DNA of 9,616 bases from contig JAGHYO010000073.1 in the NCBI GenBank assembly GCA_017743605.1, positions 1 through 9,616 of the forward strand, written 5' to 3'. The stretch is from Thermoflexus sp. GTDB lineage: Bacteria; Chloroflexota; Anaerolineae; Thermoflexales; Thermoflexaceae. The notes beneath the pieces were generated by a model. The model worked only from the letters and a program-made list of their open reading frames with translations, was not told where the DNA came from and made no database searches. Both the position numbers and the translations under genes were made by a program. Shown here one piece after another: positions 1 to 6,703 of the stretch (position 1 is the stretch's first letter; each line of letters begins with the position of its first letter).

Positions 1-437
1 GGGCTCGAGAGGTGTGGGGGGCCGCGCTGGAGGCAGCGAGGGGGATTGAGAGTGGGCAGGATCGTGTGGCGGCACTGCGTTGGATTGTGGACGCGTTGGC
101 AGGTGCTGGGGAGTTTGGTGCCGCTCTGGAGGCGGCGAGGGAGATAGAAGACGAAGAGCTTCGCGCAAAGGCGTTGGCTGCGATTGCGGAGGCCCAGGCG
201 AAGGCCGGTCTGGGCGAAAGGGCGGTGGAGACGGCGGAGATGATCCTCACCCGGCGAAACGAGCTCCTCCCCCAGATCGCCGCGGCCCTGATCGAGGCAG
301 GCGACCGGGCGAACTTCCAGCGCCTGCTGGTCCCGTGCGCCTACTATCCGGACGCCGCCTACCGGATGTGCGGCCTGCTGGCCCGGCTCTACTCCGACCA
401 GGCCGCGGCCGTGGCCCGGGCCGTTCGAACGTTCTAA
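1..437 (+). CDS. C-terminal part of a helical-repeat (TPR-like solenoid) protein, 5' end outside window
   Basis: The frame is open from base 3 to the TAA at 435-437. A GTG at 12 is available, but codons before it continue the same repeat pattern (Ala-Arg-Glu-Val-Trp-Gly), so the gene almost certainly starts upstream of the window. Two units of 33 residues are visible, each beginning GAALEAAR-x-IE and ending in an Ala/Gly-rich turn. A weaker third unit beginning ERAVETAEMI follows, then about 60 residues of less regular helical sequence that look like an end cap. No catalytic motif, signal peptide or membrane segment is visible in this part. Repeats of this size (Ala, Leu and Glu rich, helix-turn-helix) are typical of TPR-like scaffolds that bind other proteins. 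The binding partner and cellular role cannot be told from here. A GC hairpin follows the stop codon. Confidence 0.7.
   Translation, partial: AREVWGAALEAARGIESGQDRVAALRWIVDALAGAGEFGAALEAAREIEDEELRAKALAAIAEAQAKAGLGERAVETAEMILTRRNELLPQIAAALIEAGDRANFQRLLVPCAYYPDAAYRMCGLLARLYSDQAAAVARAVRTF
18..215 (+). repeat. Two tandem 99-bp coding repeats
   Basis: Units 18-116 and 117-215 each encode 33 residues of the solenoid. Similarity is highest over the first 30 bases of each unit (Gly-Ala-Ala-Leu-Glu-Ala-Ala-Arg) and falls off after that. A diverged third copy starts at 216. The array probably continues upstream of the window. Confidence 0.65.
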
Positions 438-445
438 GATGAACC

Positions 446-472
446 GCGGGGGCCGCCCGCAGCGGCCCCCGC
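446..472 (+). terminator. Strong GC hairpin after the repeat-protein gene
   Basis: Perfect 11-bp inverted repeat (GCGGGGGCCGC / GCGGCCCCCGC) with a 5-base loop, 8 bases after the stop codon at 437. No T-tract follows, so it is either an atypical intrinsic terminator or a 3'-end stabilising hairpin. Confidence 0.6.
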
Positions 473-497
473 AGCCCATCCCACCACCGGGGTAGCC

Positions 498-516
498 TTT
501 GTGCACAACGCACAAA
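498..516 (+). promoter_or_regulatory. 19-bp perfect palindrome upstream of glnA, candidate operator
   Basis: TTTGTGC-ACAAC-GCACAAA: perfect 7-base arms around a 5-base centre. It lies about 55 bases upstream of the predicted glnA -10 element, so its centre is near -77 from the inferred transcription start. That position suits an activator or a distal operator. The arms resemble TGTG/CACA half-sites of Crp/Fnr-type regulators, but the spacer between TGTG and CACA is 7, not the 8 of classical Crp sites. The regulator is unknown. Confidence 0.45.
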
Positions 517-548
517 CCCAGGCCCCCGGATTTTGGTCCCCCTGCCCG

Positions 549-577
549 TAGCCGGGGCTCATGCATCTTTTTACAAT
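549..577 (+). promoter_or_regulatory. Putative glnA promoter
   Basis: A -10-like TACAAT lies at 572-577, in the only AT-rich stretch before the gene. At 17 bases spacing the -35 position holds TAGCCG (549-554), which matches TTGACA at only three places. Transcription would start near 584, about 28 bases before the ATG at 612. This argues against using the in-frame ATG at 561, which would lie upstream of the transcript start. Confidence 0.45.
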
Positions 578-611
578 AGGCGGGAATTTCCATGCCGTGA
601 AGGAGGTGGCG

Positions 612-2102
612 ATGGCCCGGCAGACCCTCACTGAAGTCGCTCGGGAGGTCCTGGAGCGCAGCAACGGGAAGGCTCCGAAGCCGCTGACCCAACCGAAGGA
701 CGTCATCGAGTTCGCCCGCGCCCAGGGCGTGGCGATCATCGATCTCAAGTTCGTGGATGTGCTGGGGAGCTGGCAGCATTTCAGCGTCCCCATCAGTGAG
801 CTCTCTGAGCAAGCCTTTCAGGAGGGGCTGGGCTTCGACGGCTCCAGCATCCGGGGCTTCCAGTCCATCGATGAGAGCGACATGATCCTGATCCCGGACC
901 CCACTACCGCAGTGGTGGATCCGGTTTGTGAGGTGCCCACCCTCAGCCTGATTTGTGACGTCTACGACCCGGTGACCCGCGAGCCCTACACCCGGGACCC
1001 TCGCTACATCGCCCGAAAGGCGGAGGCGTATCTGAAGCAGAGCGGGATCGCCGATGTCAGCTACTGGGGCCCCGAGGTGGAGTTCTTCATCTTTGACAAC
1101 ATCCGGTTCGACCAGGGGGCGCATTACGGCTTCTATTTCATCGATTCAGACGAGGGGATCTGGAACAGCGGCCGGGATGAAGGGCGGATGAACCTGGGCC
1201 ATCGCCCGCGGTGGAAGGAGGGATATTTCCCGGTCCCGCCCGCGGATTCCCTCCAGGACCTGCGTTCGGAGATCGTGCTGCGGCTGATGCAGGCCGGCAT
1301 CGAGGTGGAGGCCCATCATCATGAGGTGGCCACCGGCGGCCAGTGTGAGATCGATATGCGCTTCAAGCCGCTCACCCGCATGGCCGATCAGGTGATGATG
1401 TATAAATACGTCATCAAGAACGTGGCCCGGGCCCACGGGAAGACATCCACTTTCATGCCCAAGCCCATTTTCGGGGACAACGGCTCGGGGATGCATGTGC
1501 ACCAGAGCCTTTGGAAGGAAGGTCGTAACCTGTTCTGGGACGAGCGGGGCTACGCCGGCCTCTCGGAGCTGGCCCGCTATTACATCGGTGGGATCCTTTA
1601 CCACACGCCAGCTCTCTTGGCCCTCTGCGCCCCCACCACCAACTCCTACCGCCGGCTGGTGCCCGGCTACGAGGCGCCGGTGAACCTGGTCTACTCCCGG
1701 CGCAACCGCAGCGCTGGCATCCGCGTCCCGATGTATTCGTATTCGCCTGCGGACAAGCGGATTGAGTATCGCTGCCCCGATCCTTCCGCGAACCCCTACT
1801 TGGCCTTCGCCGCCATCCTGATGGCCGGCCTGGATGGGATCCAAAACCGCATCGATCCGGGGGACCCTGTGGATGCGGACCTTTACGAGCTGCCGCCGGA
1901 GGAGGCCCGCAAGATCAAGCAGGTGCCGGGCTCCCTCGATGAGGCCCTGCGGGCGTTGGAGCGGGACCATGAGTTCCTGCTCAAGGGCGGCGTCTTCACC
2001 CCGGATGTCATCGAGACCTGGCTCGAGCTGAAGTGGAGGGAGGTGGATGCCATCCGCCTCCGGCCGCACCCGTATGAGTTTTATCTCTACTACAGCGCGT
2101 GA
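612..2102 (+). CDS. glnA: Glutamine synthetase, type I
   Basis: ATP-dependent cytoplasmic ligase making glutamine from glutamate and ammonia; GSI enzymes act as dodecamers. The ATG at 612 gives 496 residues and follows an AAGGAGGTG ribosome binding site (599-607). An in-frame ATG at 561 would add 17 residues but lacks such a site. Numbered from 612, the beta-grasp N domain carries GFDGSSIRG (74-82). The catalytic domain shows the metal ligands of PEVEF (154-158), the HHHEVATGGQCEID segment (235-248), the ATP/glutamate region GDNGSGMHVHQS (288-299), SYRRLVPGYEAPVN (345-358) and the Arg-rich SRRNRSAGIR stretch (362-371). DLYELPPEEA near 424-433 matches the E. coli adenylylation loop, with the target Tyr at 425, so this is of the GSI-beta kind. 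An N-terminal extension of roughly 30 residues precedes the grasp domain compared with E. coli. A monocistronic unit is likely: own promoter, terminator at 2121-2160. Confidence 0.97.
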   Translation: MARQTLTEVAREVLERSNGKAPKPLTQPKDVIEFARAQGVAIIDLKFVDVLGSWQHFSVPISELSEQAFQEGLGFDGSSIRGFQSIDESDMILIPDPTTAVVDPVCEVPTLSLICDVYDPVTREPYTRDPRYIARKAEAYLKQSGIADVSYWGPEVEFFIFDNIRFDQGAHYGFYFIDSDEGIWNSGRDEGRMNLGHRPRWKEGYFPVPPADSLQDLRSEIVLRLMQAGIEVEAHHHEVATGGQCEIDMRFKPLTRMADQVMMYKYVIKNVARAHGKTSTFMPKPIFGDNGSGMHVHQSLWKEGRNLFWDERGYAGLSELARYYIGGILYHTPALLALCAPTTNSYRRLVPGYEAPVNLVYSRRNRSAGIRVPMYSYSPADKRIEYRCPDPSANPYLAFAAILMAGLDGIQNRIDPGDPVDADLYELPPEEARKIKQVPGSLDEALRALERDHEFLLKGGVFTPDVIETWLELKWREVDAIRLRPHPYEFYLYYSA

Positions 2103-2120
2103 GCTGGATCCCTCATCCGG

Positions 2121-2160
2121 AAGGGGCCGGAGGGGAGTACCTTCGGCCCCTTATTTGTTT
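2121..2160 (+). terminator. Rho-independent terminator of glnA
   Basis: A 13-bp stem (2121-2133 with 2140-2152, one G-T wobble) has a 6-base loop and is followed by ATTTGTTT (2153-2160). It starts 18 bases after the glnA stop codon. This is the clearest intrinsic terminator in the window. Confidence 0.9.
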
Positions 2161-2183
2161 CCGAACCCTGCGCAGAGGGCCGT

Positions 2184-2813
2184 ATGATCGGGGTCTTCCT
2201 TCGAGGGCTGTCTCTCAGTCTCTCCCTCTCAATCCCCCTGGGACCCGGGAACTTCGCCATCCTGCGGGCGGGCCTCCGCAGCGGGTGGAGAGGGACCGTC
2301 CTCACCGGCCTGGGCACCGTGGCTGGAGATCTCGCGTATTCCACCCTGAGCCTGCGGGGGGCCGCGACCCTGTTGATACGGTGGCCGGCGCTGGGGACAG
2401 CCCTGGCGGCAGCGGGGTCTGTGTTGCGGATCAGGCTGGGGACGCTAACGCTGCGAGACGCCTGGCGGGGGGTGTCCGTCTCCTAAGAGGCAGGGTCTTC
2501 CTCCTCTCGTTTGTTCCTGACCGGTTTGGTCATCACCTTGACGAACCCGATGGTCCTCCTCTGGTTCCCCGCCATCGCCTCCGCCATGCTCCGCCTGGGG
2601 ATCCCGGAGGTCACGCCGACGGCGGTGGCGGTGTTCTACAGCGGCTTCACGGCGGGGAGCCTGCTGTGGGTGGGTGTGTTGGGCCTGGTGGCCCACAGTG
2701 GGGTCCGACGGCTTTCACCCCCGGTGCTGCGGGCCCTGACCGCCCCGTGTGGCCTGACCCTGCCGGCGATGGGGGGATGGAGCGGACTGCGGTTGCTCAC
2801 ATCGCTGGGTTGA
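2184..2813 (+). pseudogene. LysE/RhtB-family amino-acid exporter, interrupted by one in-frame TAA
   Basis: LysE/RhtB proteins are small inner-membrane exporters of amino acids, about 200 residues with six spans. Here a single frame runs from ATG 2184 to TGA 2811-2813 (about 208 residues, the normal family length) but contains TAA at 2484-2486. The first half has the N-terminal signature SIPLGPGNFAILRAGLRSG followed by LGTVAGDLAY. The second half has FLTGLVITLTNPMVLLWF, the equivalent of the family's FLTGLLLNLxNPK segment, then two further hydrophobic spans. The stop falls in the cytoplasmic linker after the third span, and sequence on both sides is in the same frame, so no frameshift is needed. 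An Arg in the third span (VLRIRLG, where Leu or Tyr is usual) hints at relaxed selection. A TTG at 2511 could restart the second half, but a half transporter is unlikely to work. A sequencing error or stop readthrough cannot be excluded. The gene is isolated from glnA by the terminator. Confidence 0.8.
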
Positions 2814-2987
2814 ACGAGACGAAGCCGTCCCCTGCTTTCCCCGAAGCGGCAGTCGCCCTGGCGACGGGAGCCCTGAGAACATTGGGTACCCTCACTCCCT
2901 CCCGGCTTCCGATGCGGCCATCCGGGGCTGGCGATAGAACAAAGTCCAGCACGGTGATGAGAACGTGGCTGTCCTTGTGCGGATCCC

Positions 2988-3646
2988 CTACTCCAGCACG
3001 TAGAGACCGGCCAGAAGCAGCCCGCGTCCACCAGGATAGAAGGGCGGGCCCGGTGCCTCACCGAGCTCGGTGATTCCCCCCAGGACATCGAAAGGCGTCA
3101 TCCGCCCCAGCTCCATCACGCCGGAGATCCCGAACAGGGCCAGGGCGACGGGAACCACCTGGCCGGAATATTGCCGGATGGCGTTCCAGCCATAGGCGAT
3201 GACCACACGGACCGAACGGCGATTCGAGATGCATGCCCGATCCGCATGTTGAGCTGCTCGGTGCCGATGATCGCCCAGGTCACCCCTCCCAACTAGCCCC
3301 AAAGGACCCTGGAAACCACCCGGGCGGCGAACCCCGGCTCCTGCCTTGGGGCCCAGCGCATCCACTCGGAAAGTCCCTTGCGATATCCCTGCCATCCCAG
3401 GGACCAGAAGAAGGCGGGGATGAAAGCGATGGCCCCGGAGAGCAGGGTATAGGTGGCGATGATGGCGGCCGTCGCCAGCCCGAAGACCACTAAGGGCACG
3501 GAGCCCGTATAGCGACCTTACAGGCGGGCGATGAGGAGGTTAGCGAAGAAGAGGACCCCCGCGATCCGCGCGTCCAGGGCGGAAAGGATCACCCCCAGAC
3601 AGAATCAGTCCGGCGGCCTTCATCACACCCGCGGCGGCGCAAACAT
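2988..3646 (-). pseudogene. Degraded polytopic membrane protein of unknown family
   Basis: Reading leftwards on the minus strand, hydrophobic coding sequence continues from an ATG at 3646-3644 to TAG at 2990-2988, but no frame stays open. Lesions visible: an apparent 2-base gain just after the seventh codon (GTGTGATG, near 3624), a one-base gain in a run of five G near 3590, in-frame TAA at 3520-3518, in-frame TAG at 3295-3293, and a one-base loss near 3203 (GTGTGGTCATC). Corrected for these, about 215 residues are recovered with several membrane-like stretches: VILSALDARIAGVLFFANLL, VPLVVFGLATAAIIATYTLL with GAIAFIPAFFW, VTWAIIG, VVPVALALFGISGVMEL and a terminal GLLLAGLYVLE. The longest surviving open pieces are 3293-3499 and 2988-3395, the latter partly out of the true frame. 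I do not recognise the family. It faces the broken LysE gene convergently, so the two form one decay patch between glnA and hisB. Confidence 0.65.
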
Positions 3647-3658
3647 AGGATCCTTCTT

Positions 3659-3802
3659 TCAGGGGATCCGCAGAGGGGTTCGCAGCAGATCCAGCAGGCC
3701 CCAGATGTCGTAAAGGATCAGGCGGATGACAAGGGAGAGAAGCAAAAGGAGGAACGGCTCATCGCAGATCATCTGTCCCAGAGGAATCCGCTCTTTCTCC
3801 AT
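3659..3802 (-). CDS. Small single-span membrane protein, 47 residues
   Basis: ATG at 3802-3800, TGA at 3661-3659. The protein begins MEKERIPLGQ, then has one long hydrophobic span at about residues 16-37 (Phe, six Leu or Ser, Val, Ile, Leu, Tyr, Trp) and a short basic tail containing two Arg. A purine-rich GGGGGA (3811-3816) lies 8 bases upstream of the ATG as a possible ribosome binding site. It lies 124 bases beyond the hisB stop and 12 bases before the degraded membrane gene, all on the same strand, so it may belong to the same former operon as that gene. It is short, and could instead be the broken N-terminal piece of a larger membrane protein. The amphipathic layout and the Shine-Dalgarno sequence argue for a real gene, but only modestly. 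Function unknown. Confidence 0.4.
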   Translation of the reverse strand: MEKERIPLGQMICDEPFLLLLLSLVIRLILYDIWGLLDLLRTPLRIP

Positions 3803-3926
3803 CGCACACTTCCCCCAGGGGATGGCCTCCGCGTCCGCAAGGCCGAGGCCGTGAGATGTTCCCGCGTCTTCGATTTCCTCCGGAGAAAGGGAGAGGGTAT
3901 TTGATCGCCATCATATCGGGAAAACA

Positions 3927-4523
3927 TCACGAACCGAGGGTTCCCTTGGTGGAGGGGACACCGCCTCGTCGGGGGTCCAGTCGCACGGCCATCTCCAGGG
4001 CGCGGCCCAGAGCCTTGAAGAGGGCCTCCGCCCGATGATGATCGTCCCGCCCGGAGAGCAGCCGAGCGTGCAGGTTCATGCGGGCATGGATCGCCAGGCT
4101 TTCCAGGAAGTGAGGGATCAGCGAGGTGGGAAGGGCCCCGACCGTTGGTCCGCTGAAGGGGAGATCCAGCACGGCGTAGGGCCGGCCCGAGAGATCCACC
4201 GCCACGAAGGCCAGGGCCTCGTCCATCGGCACATATGCATGCCCCATCCGTACGATCCCCCTTCGATCGCCCAATGCCTCGTCTAGGGCCTGTCCCAGCA
4301 CGATGGCCACATCCTCCACCGTGTGATGAGGATCGATGTGCAGATCCCCCCGGGCCCGGACCTCCAGGTCGAAGAGCCCATGGAAGGTGAACAGGTGCAG
4401 CATGTGGTCCAGGAAGCCGATGCCGGTCTCCACCCAGGCTTCCCCCCGCCCATCCAGTCGGAGAAAAACCGTCACCTCGGTTTCTGCGGTGCGCCGCTGG
4501 TGCCGGGCCTCACGGATTTCCAT
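3927..4523 (-). CDS. hisB: Imidazoleglycerol-phosphate dehydratase
   Basis: Manganese-dependent cytoplasmic enzyme that removes water from imidazoleglycerol phosphate to give imidazoleacetol phosphate, the sixth step chemically in histidine synthesis. At 198 residues it is full length for the monofunctional form, with no histidinol-phosphatase domain. The two pseudo-repeated metal-binding halves are clear: ETGIGFLDHML at 32-42 and DPHHTVED at 64-71 in the first half, then MDEALAFVAVDLSGRPY at 100-116, HFLESLA at 138-144 and DDHHRAEALFKALGRAL at 160-176 in the second. The Ser-Thr-Lys-Gly-Thr-Leu end is usual for the family. Its ATG lies inside the 3' end of hisC, 14 bp overlapping, with its own perfect ribosome binding site, so translation is probably coupled to hisC. 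It supplies the substrate of HisC. No clear terminator follows. Confidence 0.97.
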   Translation of the reverse strand: MEIREARHQRRTAETEVTVFLRLDGRGEAWVETGIGFLDHMLHLFTFHGLFDLEVRARGDLHIDPHHTVEDVAIVLGQALDEALGDRRGIVRMGHAYVPMDEALAFVAVDLSGRPYAVLDLPFSGPTVGALPTSLIPHFLESLAIHARMNLHARLLSGRDDHHRAEALFKALGRALEMAVRLDPRRGGVPSTKGTLGS

Positions 4524-5610
4524 GGGGGACCTCCTCGGCGATCTCCGTCAGGGCCCGGAGCAGCGCCTCGCTGTGCTCCGGCCGCCCCACCGAGATCCGC
4601 AATGTATCCCGCAGGGCGGGCGTGCTGTAGCGGCGCACTAGGATTCCACGCTGCAGCAGCTCCTCCCACAGGCGATGGGCATCCCGGCCGATCACCCGGC
4701 ACAGGATGAAGTTGGTGTGGCTGGGGAACGGCCGGAGGAAGGGGAAGGCCTGCAGGGCCCGGTAAAGCCGCTCCCGCTCGGCCACCAGGCGGCCCACGTT
4801 CTCTAGCAGATGCGCTCGATCCTCTAAAGAAGCTAGCGCGGCCCGCTGCGCTGCCAGGTTGACGTTGAAGGGCGGGCGCACCTTGTCGTAAGCTTGGACC
4901 AGGTCTGGGTGCATCAGGGCGTAACCCATGCGCAGGGCTGCCAGCCCCGCCCATTTGCTGAAGGTCCGCACGATCACGAGGTTCGGATAGCGTGAGAGCC
5001 ATCCGGCGAAAGTGTGGCCGGAGAACTCGAAGTAGGCCTCGTCCACGATGACCATCGCCCCTTCCTCGAGGGCTGCCCGGAGGACATCCTCAGGGAGCAT
5101 TTGGCCGTCCGGGTTGTTAGGGGAGGCCACGAAGACGACGGCGGGCCGCAGGCGCTGGACCGCCTCGAGGAGCGTCTCGCGGGGGAGGCGGAACATCTCA
5201 TCCCGCTGGACGATGTGGACGTGGCCGCCGTGCCAGCGGACGGAGAGGGCATACATCTCGAATGTGGGCTCGGCGATGAGAGCTGCCCGATGGGGCCCGA
5301 CCAGCAGCCGCGCCAGGAGGTCGATCAAGTCGTCTGACCCGTTGCCCAGGGCGATCCACTCTGGATCCAGGCCGGTGTATTCCGCCAAGGCGCGGCGCAG
5401 GGCCCGTCCCTGGGGATCCGGATAACAGTGCCATGGCCCGTTCCGCAGCGCCTCCCGGGCGCGTGGGGAGGGCCCGTAAGGGTTCTCGTTGGCGTGCAGG
5501 CGGATCAGCTGGTCCGGCCGGATGCCGTAAGCGGCGGCCAGCTCCTCCGGGGAGACCGCCATGCTGTAGGTCAAAAGGTCCCGAAGATCCGGTCGGATCC
5601 ATCGCTCCAT
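4510..5610 (-). CDS. hisC: Histidinol-phosphate aminotransferase
   Basis: PLP-dependent class II (fold type I) aminotransferase that converts imidazoleacetol phosphate plus glutamate to histidinol phosphate, using the product of HisB. The 366 residues are normal for the family. Visible motifs: HANENPYGPSP at 39-49 (substrate-binding N-terminal arm), GNGSDDLIDLL at 89-99, SPNNPDG at 163-169, DEAYFEF at 190-196 (Asp190 to the PLP pyridine nitrogen, Tyr193), and TFSKWAGLAALRMGY at 216-230, where Lys219 is the Schiff-base lysine and Arg227 a PLP-phosphate ligand. RISVG at 338-342 contains the substrate carboxylate/phosphate Arg. The start at 5610 lies 25 bp after the hisG stop. Its upstream signal is weak, only a G-run in CGGGGGGCAACGGAT, so translation may depend on ribosomes arriving from hisG. 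It overlaps hisB by 14 bp. Related aminotransferases act on aromatic amino acids, but the his neighbours make HisC secure. Confidence 0.96.
   Translation of the reverse strand: MERWIRPDLRDLLTYSMAVSPEELAAAYGIRPDQLIRLHANENPYGPSPRAREALRNGPWHCYPDPQGRALRRALAEYTGLDPEWIALGNGSDDLIDLLARLLVGPHRAALIAEPTFEMYALSVRWHGGHVHIVQRDEMFRLPRETLLEAVQRLRPAVVFVASPNNPDGQMLPEDVLRAALEEGAMVIVDEAYFEFSGHTFAGWLSRYPNLVIVRTFSKWAGLAALRMGYALMHPDLVQAYDKVRPPFNVNLAAQRAALASLEDRAHLLENVGRLVAERERLYRALQAFPFLRPFPSHTNFILCRVIGRDAHRLWEELLQRGILVRRYSTPALRDTLRISVGRPEHSEALLRALTEIAEEVPHGNP
4530..4535 (-). promoter_or_regulatory. Ribosome binding site of hisB inside hisC
   Basis: AGGAGG on the minus strand, 6 bases before the hisB ATG (4523-4521) and within the last codons of hisC (Glu-Glu-Val). 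It fixes the hisB start and shows that hisB can be initiated independently as hisC translation ends. Confidence 0.85.
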
Positions 5611-5635
5611 ATCCGTTGCCCCCCGTACGCACGTT

Positions 5636-6697
5636 TTAAGAGGGAGAGGTCTGCTCCGTCTCGCGCAGCTGGTCCAGCACCCGCTGCCAGCGGGGAGGCT
5701 CCTCCTCGAAGATATAAGTCACCGGGGCCACCACCACCCCGCTGCCGCCGATGGCCCGCAGCTGCCCGATGGCCTCGTTCAGGCGGTCCTTGCGCACGAT
5801 GATGTGGATGGCGAACCAGCCGGGGTCCGCCTCGCGGACGTAGACCCGGGAGATGGTGGGGCCCTGGAGGCCGCCCAGGTCCGTCTGGGCGAACAGGCGG
5901 CGGGCGATGGCCTCGGCCGACTCCCCGCGCATGTTGGCGAAGAGCATGTAGTGGCCTTCCGCCCGAAGGTGGGCCTCGAAGAACTCCACCAGCTGCCGAG
6001 CCACGGCCAGGACCTCAGGCCGGGTCCGCAGGGCCTGGCGGTTGGCGATCAGGCAGGCCTGGGCGTGGAGGATCGCGCCGTCCCGCAGGGGCTTCAGGCG
6101 GTTGTCGTGGAGCGTGGTCCCGGTGGTGGTGAGGTCGACGATCAGGTCTGCGTAGCCGATGCTGGGGGCGACCTCCAGGGTGCCTTCGGAGACCACCAGC
6201 TGGAAGGCCGGGATTCCGCGTTCCTGTAAGAAGCGTTCCACCAGATTGGGGAAGCGAGTGGCGATGCGCAGGGGATGGCCCTCCCGGGCCCGGGATTGGG
6301 CGAGGGCGGCGAGCTCCTCCACCGTCTCTGTGGGCCAGGATTCCGGCACCGCCAGGACCAGGTCGCAGTGGCCGTAGTGGAGAGCGTCGTGGAGGATGAG
6401 GACGCTGGGGTCATGGTCCAGGCGCTCCATCACCACGTCGTAGCCGGTGATGCCGAAGTCGACGCCGCCGTCCCGGACGCTCAGGGGGATGTCGCCGGCC
6501 CGCTGGAAGAGTACGGTGACGCCGGGCAGGGCGGGGATGCGGGCGACATATTGGCGGGGGTTGGTCTTCTCCACCGCCAGGCCGCATGCGGCCAGGAAGG
6601 CCAGCGTGGGCTCCTCCAGCCGCCCCTTGCTGGGCAGCGCGATCCGGATCTCCCCGGGGCGTCGTGTGCCTGCTTGCCACAGACCCTGTGCCTGCAA
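5636..6697 (-). CDS. hisG: ATP phosphoribosyltransferase, long form with regulatory C-terminal domain
   Basis: First and committed step of histidine synthesis: ATP plus PRPP to phosphoribosyl-ATP, in the cytoplasm. The catalytic part begins at IRIALPSKGRLEEP (17-30) and includes RAGDIPLSVRDGGVDFGITG (66-85) and the PRPP loop within DLIVDLTTTGTTLHDNRLKP (184-203). After about residue 245 comes the ACT-like HisG_C domain ending GSGVVVAPVTYIFEEE (318-333). That domain marks the long, hexameric form, which in characterised members is feedback-inhibited by histidine and does not need HisZ. The start is TTG at 6697-6695 (353 residues) because GGAGGG lies 6 bases upstream and no in-frame ATG or GTG exists between the upstream stop (about 6740) and the conserved region. 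The result is a poorly conserved 16-residue lead before the usual Met-Arg-Ile-Ala start, where this gene has ATC. It is first gene of the hisGCB cluster. Confidence 0.95.
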   Translation of the reverse strand: MQAQGLWQAGTRRPGEIRIALPSKGRLEEPTLAFLAACGLAVEKTNPRQYVARIPALPGVTVLFQRAGDIPLSVRDGGVDFGITGYDVVMERLDHDPSVLILHDALHYGHCDLVLAVPESWPTETVEELAALAQSRAREGHPLRIATRFPNLVERFLQERGIPAFQLVVSEGTLEVAPSIGYADLIVDLTTTGTTLHDNRLKPLRDGAILHAQACLIANRQALRTRPEVLAVARQLVEFFEAHLRAEGHYMLFANMRGESAEAIARRLFAQTDLGGLQGPTISRVYVREADPGWFAIHIIVRKDRLNEAIGQLRAIGGSGVVVAPVTYIFEEEPPRWQRVLDQLRETEQTSPS

Positions 6698-6703
6698 CGC
6701 ATG

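Noticed and set aside
1146..2069. Long open frame antisense to glnA
   Set aside because: It is a GC-rich shadow of the glnA codon pattern. The translation is rich in His, Arg, Gly and Val with no domain, and the plus strand is an unmistakable glutamine synthetase.
2852..2865. Inverted repeat GTCGCC-CT-GGCGAC between the two convergent pseudogenes as a terminator
   Set aside because: The loop is only two bases and no T-run follows on either strand. It may be chance in GC-rich DNA.
2099..3073. Open frame of 324 codons on the plus strand across the exporter and the gap
   Set aside because: It is out of frame with the LysE signatures and Pro/Gly/Arg-rich without membrane spans. It stays open only because of high GC.
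3803..3926. TATGAT (minus strand, 3915-3910) as a promoter for the small ORF, and a GGCCTC/GAGGCC inverted repeat (3824-3829 and 3845-3850)
   Set aside because: No acceptable -35 lies at the right distance, and the hairpin has a short stem, a 15-base loop and no T-tract. Neither is strong enough to list.
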